Assembly: GCA_964546955.1 (NCBI GenBank)
Contig: CAZJLP010000075.1
Coordinates: forward strand, 1 to 22,182
Direction: 5' to 3'
Origin: CAZJLP01 sp964546955
GTDB taxonomy: Bacteria; Verrucomicrobiota; Verrucomicrobiia; Opitutales; Opitutaceae
Length of the DNA stretch: 22,182 bases
Under the pieces are notes generated by a model. The model worked only from the letters and a program-made list of their open reading frames with translations, did not search any database and was not told where the DNA came from. Position numbers and translations under genes: made by a program. Of the stretch, positions 1-7,149 are shown piece by piece; positions within the stretch are counted from its first letter, which is position 1; each line of letters begins with the position of its first letter.

Positions 1-2
1 AT

Positions 3-1709
3 GCGGAGAACCGGCTGGTTTCGGTCACAAGCCACGCGTACCTCTCGGAGAAGACCAAGCTCGAGTTCCGCTACGACTACCTCGGTCGCCGCGTGGAAAA
101 GCACACCTTCACCTGGAACGGCAGCAGCTACGCCCCGGGGGCTAAACGCCGCTACGTCTACCAGGGACACCAGATCATCGCCGAACTCGATGGTAACAAT
201 CCGACCAATGTTCTCCGCAACCACGCCTGGGGCCTCGACTTATCCGGCTCGATCGGCGGAGCCGGCGGTGTCGGAGGACTGCTCCTGACGCAGGACCTCG
301 AGAACGGCACAACCGTCTTGCCCCTGTACGACGCCAACGGCAACATCCACGGCATGGTGAACACCGGAGGAACAATCGTAGCAAGCTACGACTACTCCGC
401 CTTCGGCGAAATCCTCCAGTCCGCCGGCACCTACGCCGACCAAGCCACCTTCCGCTTCGCCACCAAAGTCCACGATCAGCAAACCGGCTTGGTCCAATAC
501 AATCACCGTTACTACAACCCCAAGCATGGGAGGTTCATCAACCGCGACCCCATCGAGGAAATGGGCGGGGTGAATCTGTACGCGTATTGCGGCAACGACG
601 CAGTGAATTACTGGGACTACCTTGGACTCGATGGCGATAGTGAACAGATACCAGATCGGACGAGCCGACCCGACTTCGACACGATTCTGCGCGACGTGTT
701 TGTGGTGAACAGCGGAGGATTCGGGGGTGGCGGCTCCGTGTCCGTGGGCGTTGGGATGCTCCCGAACCTAGGCGGGGGCATTGGACCGAGCCTTCCCTCT
801 TTGACTTTCGAGTTTAACGAAAGGGAGCCGCCCGTAGTATTGCCCGGACAAACCGTCACGGCCTCTCGAGGCTCGTCGACCGTTATTATTCCCGGTCTTG
901 GTTACGCCTCGTCATACGCGTGGAGCTCTGGGCCTAGTACTGAAAACTTGTGGGACCCATCCATGAGCGATGTCGGACCGATGAAAAGGGAGCCGACTCC
1001 ATTTGACCCTGATGGGATTAACCTCCTTCCGCATTACACGGTCTATGGATCTCAGGTCTCTGTCGGGCGGGTAGCACAGTCTTTTGCGGAAGGAATGGTT
1101 ACAGGACTGGCGGCACGAATTGCAATCGGTGCCGCGATTGCAGCAATGTCGCCAGCAATCGCCCCGTGGGCCATCGCTGTTGCCGTTACGTGGGGTGTTG
1201 GGGAGCTGATTAAGAGCAGCTACGGCATTGCCTCGGGAAGGGACTTCTCGACCGGCGCTCAATTGTCGGATCAGGCTAGGTGGGATGCTGGTGCCGGCAT
1301 TGTCGGCGGCATGGTGGGTGGAATGGCCCTGCGGCCTCGTGTCGGCGCAGAGGGCAGACTCGGCACGGTAACGCGAGCTGGAGAAAACGTTTGGGACTCT
1401 TCAGGAGGTCTTCGTTACTCCGGGCTCGATAAAAATGGACTGAATCGTATCCAGCACGTTTTGCAACATACCGTTCCGGATGCAACGAAGCCGATTCACA
1501 GTGTCTTTAGTGTGCCGCGCAATCAGGTTTTGGGTTTGGTCGACGAAGCCTGGGGTTCAGCAGCGCGGATCCCCTTGCCGAACAATCCTGGAGCGTTTGT
1601 TACGCCGATGGGCAGAGTAGTGGGTACTGCAGGAGAGAACGCTGTTCAGATCGTTGTCCGACCCGGAACAAATCAAGTAATCACATCTTTCCCGAGAAAA
1701 TGGCCATGA
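3..1709 (+). CDS. RHS-repeat polymorphic toxin, C-terminal part (5' end outside window)
   Basis: Open from base 3 without a stop, so the gene starts upstream of the window. The first ~200 codons are RHS/YD repeats (ENRLVSV, FRYDYLGRRVEK, RYVYQGHQIIAELD), ending in the RHS core signature RYYNPKHGRFINRDPIEEMG, then NLYAYCGNDAVNYWDYLGL. In RHS toxins the core forms a shell around a variable C-terminal toxin. After the core comes a Gly/Pro-rich linker, then a hydrophobic Ala/Gly-rich segment (about 1090-1350) that looks like a pretoxin or membrane-entry region. The last ~95 codons (about 1416-1709) hold a compact domain with HVLQHT, a GRVVGTAG turn and a terminal TSFP. That pattern resembles BECR-fold ribonuclease toxins (inference, not proven). 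Third-position GC falls after the core, as expected for an exchanged tip. The stop overlaps the next gene. Confidence 0.9.
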   Translation, partial: AENRLVSVTSHAYLSEKTKLEFRYDYLGRRVEKHTFTWNGSSYAPGAKRRYVYQGHQIIAELDGNNPTNVLRNHAWGLDLSGSIGGAGGVGGLLLTQDLENGTTVLPLYDANGNIHGMVNTGGTIVASYDYSAFGEILQSAGTYADQATFRFATKVHDQQTGLVQYNHRYYNPKHGRFINRDPIEEMGGVNLYAYCGNDAVNYWDYLGLDGDSEQIPDRTSRPDFDTILRDVFVVNSGGFGGGGSVSVGVGMLPNLGGGIGPSLPSLTFEFNEREPPVVLPGQTVTASRGSSTVIIPGLGYASSYAWSSGPSTENLWDPSMSDVGPMKREPTPFDPDGINLLPHYTVYGSQVSVGRVAQSFAEGMVTGLAARIAIGAAIAAMSPAIAPWAIAVAVTWGVGELIKSSYGIASGRDFSTGAQLSDQARWDAGAGIVGGMVGGMALRPRVGAEGRLGTVTRAGENVWDSSGGLRYSGLDKNGLNRIQHVLQHTVPDATKPIHSVFSVPRNQVLGLVDEAWGSAARIPLPNNPGAFVTPMGRVVGTAGENAVQIVVRPGTNQVITSFPRKWP

Positions 1710-1924
1710 AAACTTGGTGTCCCCGTTGCAGTCAGGGTTGGGTTATCACGGCTTGTACCCGTGTGAACGGACAAATAGTTCGAGTGTGTGAGGAGTGCGA
1801 AGCTTTGTGGCCGGATGATCGCCTCGTTCAGGAAACGAACTTTGAAGACATGGCCGCGTATCTTCGAACGTTGGGCTTCAAGGGGGAATGGACCGAACTG
1901 GAAGTGATGCCCGAAGTAGATTGA
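1706..1924 (+). CDS. small zinc-ribbon protein, probable immunity protein for the RHS toxin
   Basis: This is a 72-residue protein. The ATG at 1706 overlaps the TGA of the RHS gene as ATGA, which implies translational coupling; an in-frame ATG two codons upstream at 1700 is also possible. Two CxxC knuckles (CPRC near residue 5 and CEEC near residue 27) make a zinc ribbon, followed by an acidic tail with EDMAAYLRTLGF and WTELEVMPEVD. Immunity genes typically sit directly 3' of the toxin tip, and acidic small proteins often neutralise basic nuclease tips, so an immunity role is inferred from position and charge. The sequence alone does not place it in a named Imm family. Confidence 0.7.
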   Translation: MKTWCPRCSQGWVITACTRVNGQIVRVCEECEALWPDDRLVQETNFEDMAAYLRTLGFKGEWTELEVMPEVD

Positions 1925-2083
1925 ACGCCGGCTTTCGATGCCGTTTGCATCCTCTCAACGAATCCCAGGCGGCACGTCTCGCGCCAGCTCTCCACTACGT
2001 TACGATCTGTCACTCGCCCTGCTTCCTCCTCCCTTCGCATGCGCTCAGTCCGTCCGGTAGTTAGCGACGGGCGCGGCGCAGGC

Positions 2084-2777
2084 GCTTGAGGCGCGAGGGG
2101 TCGCGCCTCGGGCCGCTCGTTATCACTCGCTTCGCGTCCAGCGAGGAGTGCCCGTGCCCTAAGCTGCGCCCGGCTGGGTACCGGGCGCGCCTCAACCGCT
2201 GCCGTCAAAGGGCGTCTCCCGCATGCGCGGGATCCGCGCGGCAGCGGGTCGGCGCACCCGCGAGCCACGGCGGCCGTGTCTCGCCCAGCGGCTGCGGTCG
2301 CGCTGCTCCCTGCGGCCGGGTCCGTGTAGCCCGGCGCTCGCGGTGGCCCGCGCACTCGCCCCGAAATGTCGGGGCGCATTGCTGTGCGCGCAGCCACGGA
2401 TGGCGTGGGCCGCGTGTCGCGGTGCCTGCTCGTGCCTCGCTGGCATCCGCTTAGAAGCCTACTCGCGCTAGGGCGCGAGCCGGGCCGCTTGTGAGCGGCC
2501 CCTTGCGCTCGGCCTAGCCCCGAGCGCATACCGTGACGCTGAATAGTCCATTGACGATGTATCTCGGCGCTGGATACGACGAGACCGGCCGCCCCCAGGC
2601 GGCCGGAACCCGCGCCGGCCGCACCCGGCGCGCCTCCCCGTGGGTTCCGTGACCGGTGCGGCATCCCTGGCCGCCCCTCGCGGGCCGAGCCGCACGGGCA
2701 CTGCGAGCGGCGGCCCGACCCGGACTCGCCCGCCGCGCATGGAGCGCGGCGCGGACGTGGCCGGTTGGGGCGGCCGG
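2084..2777 (+). ncRNA. array of perfect GC-rich hairpins, candidate structured RNA
   Basis: No convincing reading frame is present. The block is a run of stem-loops, many with perfect stems. Stems (left arm/right arm): 2088-2096/2101-2109 (9 bp, loop GGGG); 2126-2131/2140-2145; 2166-2173/2181-2188 (8 bp); 2196-2204/2239-2247 (9 bp) enclosing 2217-2222/2227-2232; 2266-2270/2274-2278; 2315-2320/2330-2335; 2357-2364/2369-2376 (8 bp, loop AATG); 2397-2402/2444-2449 enclosing 2410-2414/2418-2422; 2462-2468/2473-2479 (loop TAGG); 2482-2489/2494-2501 (loop TGTG); 2505-2512/2520-2527; 2559-2563/2573-2577; 2585-2593/2598-2606 (9 bp, loop CCCA); 2611-2618/2625-2632; 2656-2662/2689-2695; 2731-2738/2744-2751 (8 bp). 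Several stems extend by T-G pairs on the + strand, which would be A-C on the other strand; this mildly favours a + transcript. The type is inferred: it could also be a DNA-level structure. Confidence 0.45.
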
Positions 2778-2857
2778 AAAGGGTCAAACCGTGATTCTTG
2801 AAATCCAGACTCTGAATACAAGCATGTCCGAGAGGTGGGAAACTGAAGCGGCCGTCT
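2778..2857 (+). repeat. REP-like dispersed repeat, copy A1 (long form)
   Basis: It starts AAAGGGTCAAACCGTGATTC directly at the end of the hairpin block and continues TTGAAATCC. The next ~50 bases match copy A4 at 12243-12325 with scattered differences (ACTCTG/ACTTTG, TACA, GTGGGAAACTGA/GTGGGGAGACTGA). The shared head GGGTCA(A/G)ACC links this A form to the B form at 3027. Confidence 0.6.
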
Positions 2858-2916
2858 GGACAACGCTGGGCGCAGGAATTTCTCGCCTTTGCTTGGCTTG
2901 CGCATGAGCTGAAGCA

Positions 2917-3048
2917 ATGAATCAGTTCTGGGTTGGGGTGGGGGTGGGGGCTTACATTCTGTTGTTCATGGCCGCAGTTGTTGGCATCGGTGTTTGGCGG
3001 CGACGGAAACACCGAGCAGGAGGGAAGGGGTCAGACCTTACTTGTTGA
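2917..3048 (+). CDS. possible small single-span membrane protein
   Basis: ATG to TGA gives 43 residues. A continuous hydrophobic stretch (YILLFMAAVVGIGVW) is followed by a basic stop-transfer RRRKHR, which is the layout of a one-span membrane miniprotein. The last seven codons (KGSDLTC) are supplied by the REP-like repeat B1, so the natural 3' end may have been replaced by the repeat. No clear Shine-Dalgarno is visible. It could be chance coding in a repeat-rich interval. Confidence 0.3.
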   Translation: MNQFWVGVGVGAYILLFMAAVVGIGVWRRRKHRAGGKGSDLTC

Positions 3049-3053
3049 TATCT
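3027..3053 (+). repeat. REP-like dispersed repeat, copy B1
   Basis: GGGGTCAGACCTTACTTG then TTGATATC. GGTC-A-GACC is a small imperfect palindrome like the head of REP elements. Close copies lie at 5926 and 11461, with a weaker one at 18279. Confidence 0.6.
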
Positions 3054-3133
3054 AGGAGTACCTGCCCGACGGATACGTTGGCCACGTTCAAGAGCTTGCG
3101 AGCGGACGCTTCCCGGAAGAACTGTTAGGACCC

Positions 3134-3289
3134 ATGGCTGCCGGAGCGCCTTTCCCGGGGAAAGGTGGTGGCTCTTCCGGCGGCTTTTCATCGCCTTCGA
3201 CCGAACCGGGGGGGGGGACTGCCTTGCCTCTACAAACGCCACTTACGCGCATTGTCTCGTCGGTGCTGGAACACGTCTTCGTCGCATGA
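3134..3289 (+). CDS. possible small Gly/Ser/Pro-rich ORF with a G10 tract
   Basis: 51 codons from ATG 3134, with TAGGA a few bases upstream. The frame is open back to a TAG in repeat B1 (3053-3055), so it may be the surviving 3' end of a longer gene. A Gly/Ser-rich part (GKGGGSSGGFSS) leads to a plausible amphipathic end (PLTRIVSSVLEHVFVA). A run of ten G at 3208-3217 lies in the frame, so a one-base length change would redirect reading into the frame of the next small ORF. The TGA overlaps ATG 3286. Coding is inferred from the ATGA overlap and amino-acid make-up only. Confidence 0.3.
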   Translation: MAAGAPFPGKGGGSSGGFSSPSTEPGGGTALPLQTPLTRIVSSVLEHVFVA

Positions 3290-3390
3290 GCGTCTACGAT
3301 CCGGAGCGTGGTACGATCGCGTTCTGGATTCTTCAGATTTCTGAAACAACGCCGCCGGAATCGCTATGTACCGGGTGTCATTTCACATGA
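3286..3390 (+). CDS. possible 34-residue ORF coupled to the EACC1-like gene
   Basis: The ATG overlaps the preceding TGA (ATGA at 3286-3289), and its own TGA overlaps an ATG of the next gene (ATGA at 3387-3390). The product starts MSVYDPERGTIAFWILQISE. The frame is also open upstream across the G10 tract. Two consecutive ATGA overlaps are the only support, and no family is recognised. Confidence 0.25.
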   Translation: MSVYDPERGTIAFWILQISETTPPESLCTGCHFT

Positions 3391-3755
3391 GCATGGGAAT
3401 TGCCTTCCAGATGCGCGTTGGCGCCGATGATGCGGGGTCGCTCGTTCGCGAGATCGAAGCTTCGCTCATAGCGGCGAAGATGGATCCGGCGAATTTGGTG
3501 CGGGTGGAGGCGGTGCCGGCAGGCACGTTTGGCTTTTCCGAACCGATTCTGAAGTTTCTCGGCGAAGCCTGGGCCGAATTCGTCAAGGTGCCTCGCGCCG
3601 TCCACGCGGTCGCCAAGGGAATCGAGGGTTACCTCAAGAACAGGCCAAACGCGAACATCACCCTCGAGCAGTCCGACGGCACCAAGATTCGCATTTCGGC
3701 CAACATGTCGGGTGCGGATATCGCGACTCTGCTGAGCAACCAGCGCAAAGTGTAG
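3366..3755 (+). CDS. EACC1-like protein (effector-associated constant component)
   Basis: 129 residues from ATG 3366. An in-frame ATG at 3387 lies in an ATGA overlap with the ORF before it and may be the true start. The layout fits the EACC1 family: a short N-terminal strand with a DDA(G)SLVREIEASL helix, a central hydrophobic stretch with an amphipathic region, then AIEGYL-type helix, NRPNANITLEQSDGTKIRIS and a final ADIATLL helix. EACC1 proteins are known as small constant partners coded beside varied effectors (peptidases, NTPases and others) in bacterial conflict systems. Here the next gene, five bases on, codes for an HExxH protein. The family call rests on remembered pattern, not on a search. 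Confidence 0.5.
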   Translation: MYRVSFHMSMGIAFQMRVGADDAGSLVREIEASLIAAKMDPANLVRVEAVPAGTFGFSEPILKFLGEAWAEFVKVPRAVHAVAKGIEGYLKNRPNANITLEQSDGTKIRISANMSGADIATLLSNQRKV

Positions 3756-3759
3756 GTCT

Positions 3760-5052
3760 GTGAGCTCGCCGTCGCGCATCGATCCGCTGAGCTGGACGAT
3801 CTTCGTCGCTCACCCCGAGCCGCGCGTGAAGCGAGACGAACTCTGGGGCAATCCGTCCAATTACCCGGCGATGCAGCATGTCATCCACGAGAGCATCCAT
3901 TTCTGGCACAGCATCTCGACCTTGCAGGGCATCCGGCTCGCCTTCGACTGTTTGAAGTCGCTCAACGCCCTGCGTTTCGCCGCTCGACAAGGCGTCGAGT
4001 TGAGCCAAATCGGCCCCGGCTGGCGCTTCGATGGATACGAACCGTTCGCCGTCCTGCGCGAATTCTTCGAGACACCGTCTTCGCGCAAGTCGCTCGCAGA
4101 CGCCTTCCCTGCCAAGGAGTCGCTGCCGGAGCTTTCAGCGTTCAATCTCTTTGAAGGTCTGGCGCGCTACTGGGACGTCACCATTTCCTCGGGTCTTACC
4201 ACCAGCGGCATGGTCGATGGACTGATCGCGGAAAGTTCCGAGAGCTATTCTTCCGCCTATCGCTATGCCGACGAGCAGGTGGGCGGCGTGGCGTTCATCG
4301 TCTTTCCCCTCTTCGCCTATCTGGCCCTGTGCACCGACAGCCCGGTGGAAAGTTTCGCGTCATCCTTGCGGTCGTTTCGCGAGCGCGGTTTCCCCGTGCC
4401 GCGAGGAGATTTTCAGGTCGCGTGGAATCATGCGTGGGTGGCGTGCAGTCGCTGGGATGCATTATACCCGAGGCCTTACGGCCCGATGAGTTCGTACGTC
4501 CGGCAACACCGGCAGTACGTGCGCTGGAAAATGAACTACGCCGGGCTGATTGCGGAGGATTTCCCGCTGACGGGCCATCCGATCCTCGAGGAGAGCATTC
4601 AGCAGATGATGGGCCTCGCGCGAACGAAATGGCCTGCCTTGAGCGACTACGACCGTGAGGTGCAGCTCCTGGAGGAGTTCGTGTTTCCCGGCAACCCGCG
4701 CTTGCGACAAACACTCGTCCAGTGGGTCAGCCCGCCCGTCATTCGTTTTTCAGATGGAAAGTCGTGGCTGAATCCACCCCCGCGTTTTGCCGAACGGGAG
4801 GAGTTTTTTGCGCGCAGCATGGAGGATTTTTCGGCGTTGATGGGTGCGGCGCTGGCCTTGGTGCGAGGCAAGACAGAGCACAACTGCCCACGGCGAACCT
4901 GTTCGCTTCACTCCGCCGGACTGTGTTCCTCCGTGGTGCGACACCCGGTCGACACCACGGAATGCGACTATTTGAAACTCTTCCGATCGGAGTTTTTCAC
5001 AGCGGGCAAAAGATCTCCTGGCACGACATCCGGCAGAACCTGTCCAAGCTAG
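3760..5052 (+). CDS. gluzincin-like HExxH protein, putative effector partner; C-terminus probably frameshifted
   Basis: GTG start four bases after the EACC1-like stop; 430 residues as read. HESIHFWH gives a HExxHxxH motif at residues 43-50. NLFEGLARYWD at 129-139 places a Glu (E132) about 85 residues on, which is the gluzincin pattern HExxH...E. No signal peptide is seen, so it is likely cytoplasmic. A cysteine cluster (C376, C381, C389, C402) precedes CDYLKLF and could bind metal. After residue 413 the reading ends in an unlikely tail (KRSPGTTSGRTCPS). The -1 frame from the T5 run at 4993-4997 continues as GQKISWHDIRQNLSKLAG and ends at 5192, four bases before a terminator hairpin. The intended product therefore probably runs to 5192. 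The protein family is not named; peptidase activity is inferred from the motif. Confidence 0.75.
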   Translation: MSSPSRIDPLSWTIFVAHPEPRVKRDELWGNPSNYPAMQHVIHESIHFWHSISTLQGIRLAFDCLKSLNALRFAARQGVELSQIGPGWRFDGYEPFAVLREFFETPSSRKSLADAFPAKESLPELSAFNLFEGLARYWDVTISSGLTTSGMVDGLIAESSESYSSAYRYADEQVGGVAFIVFPLFAYLALCTDSPVESFASSLRSFRERGFPVPRGDFQVAWNHAWVACSRWDALYPRPYGPMSSYVRQHRQYVRWKMNYAGLIAEDFPLTGHPILEESIQQMMGLARTKWPALSDYDREVQLLEEFVFPGNPRLRQTLVQWVSPPVIRFSDGKSWLNPPPRFAEREEFFARSMEDFSALMGAALALVRGKTEHNCPRRTCSLHSAGLCSSVVRHPVDTTECDYLKLFRSEFFTAGKRSPGTTSGRTCPS

Positions 5053-5195
5053 CTGGGTCACTCTTATCGTCGGCCGCTGCTTCCGCTCAAAGCGCCAACC
5101 GGGAGGTCAGAAGAAAAATGGTGAAGAAGAAAAGGGGGCAGGGTAACAGGTCTAACGGGTCAGACGGCGCTGGCCCTGATTCCTCGGATTGAAAG

Positions 5196-5221
5196 GCGAA
5201 CGGCAGACTTCGGCCGTTCGC
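5196..5221. terminator. bidirectional hairpin terminator between convergent genes
   Basis: A perfect 9-bp stem, GCGAACGGC (5196-5204) with GCCGTTCGC (5213-5221), and an 8-base loop. It lies between the end of the frameshifted metallopeptidase reading (TGA 5190-5192) and the end of the minus-strand gene at 5241. The T tracts are short on both sides, so it may be only moderately efficient. Confidence 0.6.
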
Positions 5222-5240
5222 GCTTCTCATCGACGGCCAA

Positions 5241-5855
5241 TCATTTTCTGAAAAATTTCACAGAGCGCCATTCGGACTTTGCGGAAGAGGTGTGAAGCGT
5301 ACCATACACGCCATACTTGTGGTAGTGTGTGAGTCCGCTGCCGCCATCGTTGGCCGTAGCTTTTTTTGAGCCGTTGATATAAATATCCACGAGATGCGTG
5401 CTGACGTTGTGCGCTGAGTTGAGCCGCACCCAGGTACCGTAACAACCGGAGATCATGGTGGTGGCGCTCTGTAGCCTGATTTGCCCACCACTGGTCGAAA
5501 ATCCGCGGACCAGAACGTGAGGAAACTTTTGGTGGATCGCCTGGCTATCCGTAGGCGCGGACACGCGCACCTCGCCCTGAAACTGCCGTTGGCCTGAGGT
5601 GTAGTTGTTATTCACGCGTGCTTCGCAGCGATTGCTGCCTGGGAGAATGATGAACGTTTCCACGCCTCCGCTGTTGGTGTATTTGGCAACGTCGGAGCCA
5701 TTGACCTGTTGGATCGTCTTGGTCGGGTAATATTGCGTCCAACCCGATCCAACCTGGGCATGGAGCGATGAAACTACGCCGAGTAAACCAATGGCTAAGG
5801 CGGTGAGGCGTGAGGGGGTAGGAGCGAAACCGAGTGCTGCAGTTTTTGTTGTCAT
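5241..5855 (-). CDS. secreted jelly-roll polysaccharide-lyase-like protein
   Basis: 204 residues from ATG 5855; a longer GTG reading to 5939 runs into repeat B2 and is less likely. Residues 1-34 are a signal peptide (basic start, LTALAIGLLGVVSSLHAQ). The mature protein has RCEAR (76-80), AIHQ (106-109) and YHKYGVY (178-184). These match in order and spacing the R-x-E-x-R, His/Gln and Y-x-K-x-G-x-Y elements of alginate-lyase-type jelly-roll lyases (PL7 and relatives). It is clearly a paralogue of the gene at 7182-7838: shared NYT(A)S, PHVLV, SASGG and KYGxY. Substrate unknown. It may be exported and act on uronate-containing glycans (inference). Confidence 0.7.
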   Translation of the reverse strand: MTTKTAALGFAPTPSRLTALAIGLLGVVSSLHAQVGSGWTQYYPTKTIQQVNGSDVAKYTNSGGVETFIILPGSNRCEARVNNNYTSGQRQFQGEVRVSAPTDSQAIHQKFPHVLVRGFSTSGGQIRLQSATTMISGCYGTWVRLNSAHNVSTHLVDIYINGSKKATANDGGSGLTHYHKYGVYGTLHTSSAKSEWRSVKFFRK

Positions 5856-5925
5856 GATTCGAATGCTGTTATGGATTTCGGCTGCGCGCCGACGCGTTGT
5901 TCCCGTGAACAATAAAATAGGGGGC

Positions 5926-5953
5926 GGGTCAGACCTCACTTATTGATATATAT
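5926..5953 (+). repeat. REP-like dispersed repeat, copy B2
   Basis: GGGTCAGACCTCACTTATTG followed by ATATATAT, closely matching B1 (3027). It lies between two minus-strand genes, upstream of the lyase-like gene. Confidence 0.6.
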
Positions 5954-6029
5954 CGGATCGCAAGGACGGCGGGACGGGGTTACCGGGATTCTTGGTGTTG
6001 AACGGTAACCATCGTAGGGCCCGCCTGCC

Positions 6030-6863
6030 TCAGTCTGGTTTCGGGGCCGCCGCCGCGTGCACTTGAGGGCCGGTGGTTGCGGTGACGACGTTCGACGGCG
6101 GGCCGTGGAAAAAGGCACGGACGCGAAAGTAGAGTTTGGTGTCAGGCGGCAGTCCGATTTTTCGGAAGGACGTGGTGCGTGGCGGTAACAGCGCGCAGAT
6201 CTGGAAGTCGCGGTCGGGGAAGCGGCTGACTTCGACCAGATAACCGTCGCCGTCTGCGGCGCGATCTTGCCAGCGAAGGACGACTTGCGTGGCGCCCGAT
6301 CGTTCGACCGTCAACTGCGTGGGGGCGGCAGCCGCAAACGTGTCCGCGGCGCGGAGCGACGGCAGCGCGTCGCCGCCTTTCGACGTTTTTCCCGGCTCCT
6401 CCAGCGGCCCTTCCGCTGCTTCGGGCTCGTTTTCCGCCGCGGCGGCCGGGCCTGTGGTAATCTCTGTCGGTGTGGTGCAGGGGCCGAAGTAGGGACGGAT
6501 TCGATACAGGAAGACCGTCTCGGAACCCAGGTTCTCGTGGCGAAACGTGGTTTCGGTGGACGGCAAAAAAGCGAGAATGAGGAACTGATCCCGCTCGTCG
6601 GCCGGCAGGCTCGTGCCCTCCGGAAACATCTGAAATTCCACCAGGTTGCCGCCTTCGGCCGTCGCGTGATTCTTCCACTGCAGGTGCACGTTGTAGCGGT
6701 CGGGCATCGTCGAGACGAGACTCGAGGGCGCCGCGAACAGGCGCGACGGCTCCGCCGACGCGCCGCTGCTGATCGCCAGCGTGAGCATCGCCAGGAAGGT
6801 GGCCGCTCCCTGCGACCAAATTGAGGATGGACAGACGTTCCGGAGCTGCGGCTTACCATTCAT
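6030..6863 (-). CDS. secreted protein with two fibronectin type III domains
   Basis: 277 residues from ATG 6863; a TTG 63 bases further upstream gives a poorer start. The hydrophobic stretch ATFLAMLTLAISSGASA acts as a signal peptide. Two FN3-like units follow, each with the typical W at strand B (VHLQWKNH, VVLRWQDR), a Y-L-V-E/F-Q-type strand, and a late Y-R-I-R/F-R-V-R strand ending in TTGP. The first is at about 46-138 and the second at about 180-265. They are joined by an acidic, Ala/Glu-rich linker. No catalytic domain is present. FN3 units of this type usually space or anchor extracellular enzymes. Lying between two lyase-like genes, it may work with them, although the gaps are too wide for a tight operon. 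Confidence 0.75.
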   Translation of the reverse strand: MNGKPQLRNVCPSSIWSQGAATFLAMLTLAISSGASAEPSRLFAAPSSLVSTMPDRYNVHLQWKNHATAEGGNLVEFQMFPEGTSLPADERDQFLILAFLPSTETTFRHENLGSETVFLYRIRPYFGPCTTPTEITTGPAAAAENEPEAAEGPLEEPGKTSKGGDALPSLRAADTFAAAAPTQLTVERSGATQVVLRWQDRAADGDGYLVEVSRFPDRDFQICALLPPRTTSFRKIGLPPDTKLYFRVRAFFHGPPSNVVTATTGPQVHAAAAPKPD

Positions 6864-6990
6864 CGTTGGATGGCCTACTCGCGACGGCTCGCGCTGGGTT
6901 GGGGTGGAGGCCTGTTGACCAATCAAATCGAAAGCCCCGGCATGCGAGTTTCAACGTCGCACGCCGAGGCTGAATTACGTGGCGTTCAAC

Positions 6991-7149
6991 CCGAATATTT
7001 CATGAAGGGCTCGGTCATCCGGTCGATTTTCCGGGTGCAAACAGCGTTTTGCTCGCGCGACGTGCTTTGCCAGCACGCCTTTGCTCGCCAAACGCGGTTT
7101 TCACCTCGGTAAATTGCCCAGCTGACTCGCTTCTTCATGAAATATCCGG
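6991..7149. repeat. inverted-repeat bounded element, possible MITE or large hairpin
   Basis: CCGAATATTTCATGAAG (6991-7007) and CTTCATGAAATATCCGG (7133-7149) are inverted copies over 17 bases with one mismatch, about 125 bases apart. A small internal hairpin lies between them (CGTGC-TTTGCCA-GCACG, near 7060). It fills most of the gap between two minus-strand genes (6864-7181). No ORF or clear promoter is seen in it. Confidence 0.5.

Noticed and set aside
2084..2777. CRISPR array or rRNA/tRNA cluster
   Set aside because: Stems differ in sequence, there are no equal spacers, and no conserved rRNA or tRNA motif was seen.
1828..3012. 394-codon minus-strand ORF across the hairpin region
   Set aside because: Extremely Arg/Pro/Gly/Ala-rich with no domain pattern; it is a by-product of GC-rich sequence and overlaps the zinc-ribbon gene and repeats.
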